64,000 nt of DNA from Bacillota bacterium. Its GTDB lineage: Bacteria; Bacillota; Clostridia; Acetivibrionales; DTU013. The DNA lies in the NCBI GenBank assembly GCA_023433505.1, contig JAEZCO010000007.1, positions 62,001 through 126,000 on the forward strand. The letters are read 5' to 3'. Below, piece by piece: positions 60,803 through 64,000 of this stretch (positions are counted from its first letter, which is position 1; each line of letters starts with the position of its first letter). A program made the translations under genes and the position numbers. The notes under the pieces were generated by a model, which saw only the letters and a program-made list of their open reading frames with translations, was not told the origin of the DNA and made no database searches.

Positions 60803-62029
60803 ATGGATAAGGTTGCTGAAAGGTTTTTAGAGTATGTAAAGCACGATACAAAATCCGACGACTCATCCGATACCTGCCCCAGTACAAAAACTCAGTACGA
60901 TTTCGGATTGTTGCTGGTGGATGAGTTGAAGAAACTGGGCCTTGCCGATGCTTCCATCGACGGAAACGGTTATGTAGTGACCACCTTGCCGTCAAATACG
61001 GATAAAAAAATACCGGTCATCGGACTCATCGCCCATATGGACACAAGCCCCGACATGCCCGGCGTAAATGTGCGGCCGGCGCTTGTGAAAAATTACGACG
61101 GCAGGGACATCCTAATCAATGCTGAAAAGAATATCGTCCTGTCGCCGTCAATGTTTCCCGAGCTTGCCGATTACATAGGCCAGGACCTGATCACCACCGA
61201 CGGCACAACTCTTCTGGGGGCTGACGATAAAGCAGGGATTGCGGAAATAATCACCGCCCTGGAATACTTCCTGAACCACCCTGAAATAAAACACGGTACC
61301 CTAAAGGTATGCTTTACTCCGGATGAGGAGATCGGAAGAGGCGCAGACCGTTTTGATGTAAAAAGCTTCGGGGCCGACTTCGCATATACCCTTGACGGCG
61401 GCCGGTTAGGCGAGCTTGAATATGAGAACTTCAATGCGGCTTCGGCCAATATTGCTATCCAGGGCAGTAATGTACATCCCGGCACCGCTAAAAACAAAAT
61501 GTTAAATTCCATTCTCCTGGCGGCGGAATTCAACTCAATGCTGCCCCCGGACGAAACTCCGTCCCATACGGAAGCTTATGAGGGTTTTTACCATCTGGAC
61601 GATGTCACAGGCTGCGTAGAGAAAACCACAATACATTATATCGTAAGAGACCATGACTACGCTAAATTCCTGGAGAAGAAAAACCGGCTTCAAGCCATTA
61701 CCGATTATCTTAACGGCAAATATGGTCAAAATACCTTTCAACTGGAAATCAAAGACCAGTATTACAACATGAAGGAAAAAATCGAGCCGGTAAAGCACAT
61801 CGTTGAAATGGCAGAAAAGGCCATGGAGCAGGCAGGCGTGACTCCGCGCATACAGCCTATAAGAGGCGGTACCGACGGTGCGCGGCTTTCGTATTCAGGG
61901 CTCCCTACCCCGAATATTTTTGCAGGCGGCCATAATTTCCACGGCAAATATGAATATATTCCTGTAAATTCCATGGTCAAAGCGGTAGAAGTCATCGTAA
62001 GGCTGGTAAGCCTTTACGCAGACAAATGA
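60803..62029 (+). CDS. pepT: Peptidase T (tripeptide aminopeptidase)
   Basis: 408 aa M20B zinc peptidase that removes N-terminal residues from tripeptides. Metal ligands are in LIAHMDTSPDMPG (about 76-88), TLLGADDKAGIAEI, CFTPDEEIGRGAD (catalytic Glu-Glu), YTLDGG and GGHNFHGKYE near the C-terminus. Length and motif order match PepT throughout. Cytoplasmic, monocistronic. Confidence 0.97.
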   Translation: MDKVAERFLEYVKHDTKSDDSSDTCPSTKTQYDFGLLLVDELKKLGLADASIDGNGYVVTTLPSNTDKKIPVIGLIAHMDTSPDMPGVNVRPALVKNYDGRDILINAEKNIVLSPSMFPELADYIGQDLITTDGTTLLGADDKAGIAEIITALEYFLNHPEIKHGTLKVCFTPDEEIGRGADRFDVKSFGADFAYTLDGGRLGELEYENFNAASANIAIQGSNVHPGTAKNKMLNSILLAAEFNSMLPPDETPSHTEAYEGFYHLDDVTGCVEKTTIHYIVRDHDYAKFLEKKNRLQAITDYLNGKYGQNTFQLEIKDQYYNMKEKIEPVKHIVEMAEKAMEQAGVTPRIQPIRGGTDGARLSYSGLPTPNIFAGGHNFHGKYEYIPVNSMVKAVEVIVRLVSLYADK

Positions 62030-62077
62030 GATAAGTATGTGACACTGGTATGACGGCAGGCTGGGCTGCGACGGCAA

Positions 62078-62240
62078 TTATTTTACAAGATTCCGGTATT
62101 CACTGGGTGAGACCCCTACTACCTTCTTAAACACCTTGCTGAAATACGCCGGGTCATCGTAGCCCACCATGCCGCCTACTTCATAGGCTTTGATCCTGGC
62201 ATCCTTCAACAGGCTTTTTGCTTTATTGCTGCACACCCCT
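62078..62240 (-). pseudogene. AraC-family regulator C-terminal remnant
   Basis: The minus strand encodes KSLLKDARIKAYEV, MVGYDDPAYFSKVFKKVVG and SPSEYRNLVK before a stop at 62078, the second helix-turn-helix half of an AraC/YesN-type regulator. No start or upstream domain exists; the frame is lost before 62240. Remnant of a deleted gene between pepT and the tocopherol-cyclase-like gene. Confidence 0.75.
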
Positions 62241-62297
62241 GGTTTTTGATATCGGGATTACTCCGAAAAGCAAAGCCACGCTACTGTTAAAAACATT

Positions 62298-63284
62298 TTA
62301 CCCTGAAACAGCATAGTATTTAAAAATATCTCCTGCTATTTCCATTCCTGTATTCAGGCCTTCCCCTTCATAGATGATCCTGCCTTCTGTGTCTGTGAGC
62401 TTAATCCGGACCACTGCGGTGATGGTCTCCAGGATATCCCTGTTCATCAGTCCGTTTTTAGGCGCTTTTAAAATGCCTCCGGCGGAGGGTATGGCCTCCA
62501 GCTCCATTTTCCTGTGCCTGTCCGCCATAATCACCTTGAACTTGTTCTCCTCGTGACGCATGGCGACGATTTTTGCCTTTGAATACGTGGAAAAAAGCAT
62601 GATTTTGTCCTTGATTCGAAGGAAGGATATAAAACCCATGAAATGTCTCCCCATCCAGGGAATCTTCGCCACCGAAAACATCACCGAAATATCCCCGGTA
62701 CTGAAATGATTTGACTGAAGCCAGACCCAGGACTCCGGAAACGAACTGCCCCAATCCTTTTCTATGTAACCGTAGCCATTGCTGAAATCTGTCTCCGTTC
62801 CGGAAATACGCAATTGTCCTGCGAGCTCATGATGAATGTTCACAATCCCATGATAGCATTCCATAAAAGGAATAAACGCATAAGGCCCCATGATGCCGGG
62901 CCGCACGATGGTTTTAGGAAAGGCTACAATATTTTCAAATACAATCCGGCCGCTTATTTTTACGTCCTCATTTTCAATATTTAACCGGATTTCCCTGTCC
63001 GAGAAATAATTATCTCCGATTTCCACCTCGAACTTCCTCTCATTGAACCGGAAATCACCAAGATCATAGCGTAAATAATAGGTCTTGCATTTTTGTGCGT
63101 CCAGAACCTGTATGAAGGCATGGGAATCCTTTTTATCCTTGCCGAAGGAGACTCCCGGTATCAAGGCGATCACGTTTTTTACACTGCTGTCGATGAGCTT
63201 ATAATACCAACCCTCAAAGTAATTTTTCCTTTGATGTTTCCCTTGAAAAATTTCCGGCTGGAAGGTTTTTCTTAAAAAATACAT
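62298..63284 (-). CDS. Tocopherol-cyclase-like protein
   Basis: 328 aa with the family landmarks YFEGWYYKLID near the N-terminus, HGIVNIHHELAG in the middle and GYGYIEKDWGSSFPESWVW. The plant and cyanobacterial enzymes cyclise a quinol to tocopherol; clostridial members have no known substrate, and a lipocalin-like ligand-binding role is equally possible. No signal peptide. Separated from its neighbours by more than 50 bases. Confidence 0.85.
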   Translation of the reverse strand: MYFLRKTFQPEIFQGKHQRKNYFEGWYYKLIDSSVKNVIALIPGVSFGKDKKDSHAFIQVLDAQKCKTYYLRYDLGDFRFNERKFEVEIGDNYFSDREIRLNIENEDVKISGRIVFENIVAFPKTIVRPGIMGPYAFIPFMECYHGIVNIHHELAGQLRISGTETDFSNGYGYIEKDWGSSFPESWVWLQSNHFSTGDISVMFSVAKIPWMGRHFMGFISFLRIKDKIMLFSTYSKAKIVAMRHEENKFKVIMADRHRKMELEAIPSAGGILKAPKNGLMNRDILETITAVVRIKLTDTEGRIIYEGEGLNTGMEIAGDIFKYYAVSG

Positions 63285-63364
63285 TTTTTCATTCCTTTAC
63301 CCTGTAAATCAATTTTTTCCCGCAATCATAAGTATGCTGAAAATAGATAAAATGTATCCTTACC

Positions 63365-64000
63365 TTATCGAAAAGATACTCCGTGGAGCATTTCATTAAT
63401 TTTCTTTATATAGTGGTCCGGTATAATCATACCCGTGGTTTGCAGCTTCCAATCATCCGTTACAAAATCGTGATAGCTCAGGATATATGGATGACGCTGA
63501 GCGGCCCAGGCCTGGTAAGAGCCGTTTATGTGGATGTTGAATTCGGCAGGCAGCAGGTGCGACTCTATTTTTTGATCCGCAAGGGCCAGGGAAAGCGCAA
63601 ACTGATCGGTGTAATATTTATGCTGTCCGATTTTACCGTAGGGATCATTTGTAAAGAAAGTATCGGTAAGCAGATAGGCATAGCGCAGCCAGGCGTCTCT
63701 CAGCTTTTTCACATGCTTTTTCGGAATAAAGAGGACCGCGCTGTTGGCATGGACCTTCTTTTCATCTTCCGGCATTGCCAGGTGAAAGTACTTATATAAG
63801 GACCGCCACGCATGAATATCCAGCGGGTCCAGCAGCGAATCGCAGCGCCGGAAGCTGTCCGGAGAAATTTCGGGGGTGAAATCCCTTGTGACGGCGGTAT
63901 CGCAGTCAAGGGCCACCAGTACGTCATAGTCCTCCTCCACTTCAAGCATCCTGATTTTGTTGCAGTGCCGCTGAAGCTTTTTATCGTAAGGGCTTACGAT
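63365..64000 (-). CDS. Glycosyltransferase-like protein (partial)
   Basis: At least 211 aa; the reading frame continues past the window edge, so the N-terminus is missing and the ATG at 63949 is internal. DVLVALDCDTAV contains the D-x-D motif (ALDCDTA) that binds the metal and nucleotide sugar in GT-A enzymes. Later YFHLAMPEDEKKVHANSAVLF and INGSYQAWAAQRHPYILSYH (acceptor and C-terminal His) fit a nucleotide-diphospho-sugar transferase. Substrate unknown. Confidence 0.8.
   Translation of the reverse strand: MVSPYDKKLQRHCNKIRMLEVEEDYDVLVALDCDTAVTRDFTPEISPDSFRRCDSLLDPLDIHAWRSLYKYFHLAMPEDEKKVHANSAVLFIPKKHVKKLRDAWLRYAYLLTDTFFTNDPYGKIGQHKYYTDQFALSLALADQKIESHLLPAEFNIHINGSYQAWAAQRHPYILSYHDFVTDDWKLQTTGMIIPDHYIKKINEMLHGVSFR

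Noticed and set aside
1..64000. CRISPR array or insertion sequence with transposase
   Set aside because: No regularly spaced direct repeats and no transposase or integrase coding sequence were seen.

Overview
The window looks like chromosome of a spore-forming, plant-polysaccharide-using member of the Bacillota, most likely class Clostridia. The grounds are an alpha/beta-type small acid-soluble spore protein, an uninterrupted sigK, a Spo0E-like phosphatase, several YesM/YesN-type two-component pairs, strong GGAGG ribosome binding sites and frequent TTG starts. No rRNA, tRNA, CRISPR array or intact insertion sequence was seen.

Layout. 1-6.4 kb: the end of an oligosaccharide ABC permease gene, a large glycoside-hydrolase-like protein and a membrane-anchored AraC regulator. 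6.6-11.2 kb: a heterodimeric ABC exporter with a divergent LysR gene. 11.3-15.1 kb: housekeeping genes (M29 aminopeptidase, HTH/S24-like regulator, MnmD-like methyltransferase, Dabb protein) and a broken AraC gene. 15.2-23.7 kb: a sugar ABC importer downstream of a binding-protein/histidine-kinase/response-regulator trio, an arrangement like XylFII-LytS-YesN. 23.8-33.2 kb: a two-domain multicopper oxidase, an Fpg-type glycosylase, a DUF362 protein, a BlaI/BlaR operon with two visible operators, YnfA, a polysaccharide deacetylase and a toxin-antitoxin pair. 41.7-53.5 kb: a rhamnoside-utilisation locus (SGNH esterase, TIM-barrel isomerase, GH78 rhamnosidase, LplABC-type importer, YesMN regulators). 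53.6-55.3 kb: a small sporulation group (Spo0E-like, SASP, SigK). 55.3-64 kb: a PAS kinase, a MarR-controlled MFS efflux operon with two MarR boxes, a CBO0543-type membrane protein, peptidase T, an AraC remnant, a tocopherol-cyclase-like protein and a partial glycosyltransferase.

The most unusual part is 33.5-41.6 kb, a three-gene operon behind a good sigma-A promoter, facing away from the toxin-antitoxin pair. Its first gene codes for a 2086-residue protein. I read this as a divergent GHKL ATPase module, a possible STAS-like segment, two tandem phosphoribosyltransferase-like modules each followed by the same C-x2-C-x-A-[IF]-E motif, a helical stretch, a GAF-like segment and a second GHKL ATPase module. 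The second gene codes for a stand-alone receiver-like protein that keeps the Asp, Thr and Lys positions, and the third for a DUF2971 protein. I know of no described system with this architecture. A signalling or anti-phage conflict system, with the giant protein as sensor, the receiver as switch and the DUF2971 protein as effector, is the working inference.
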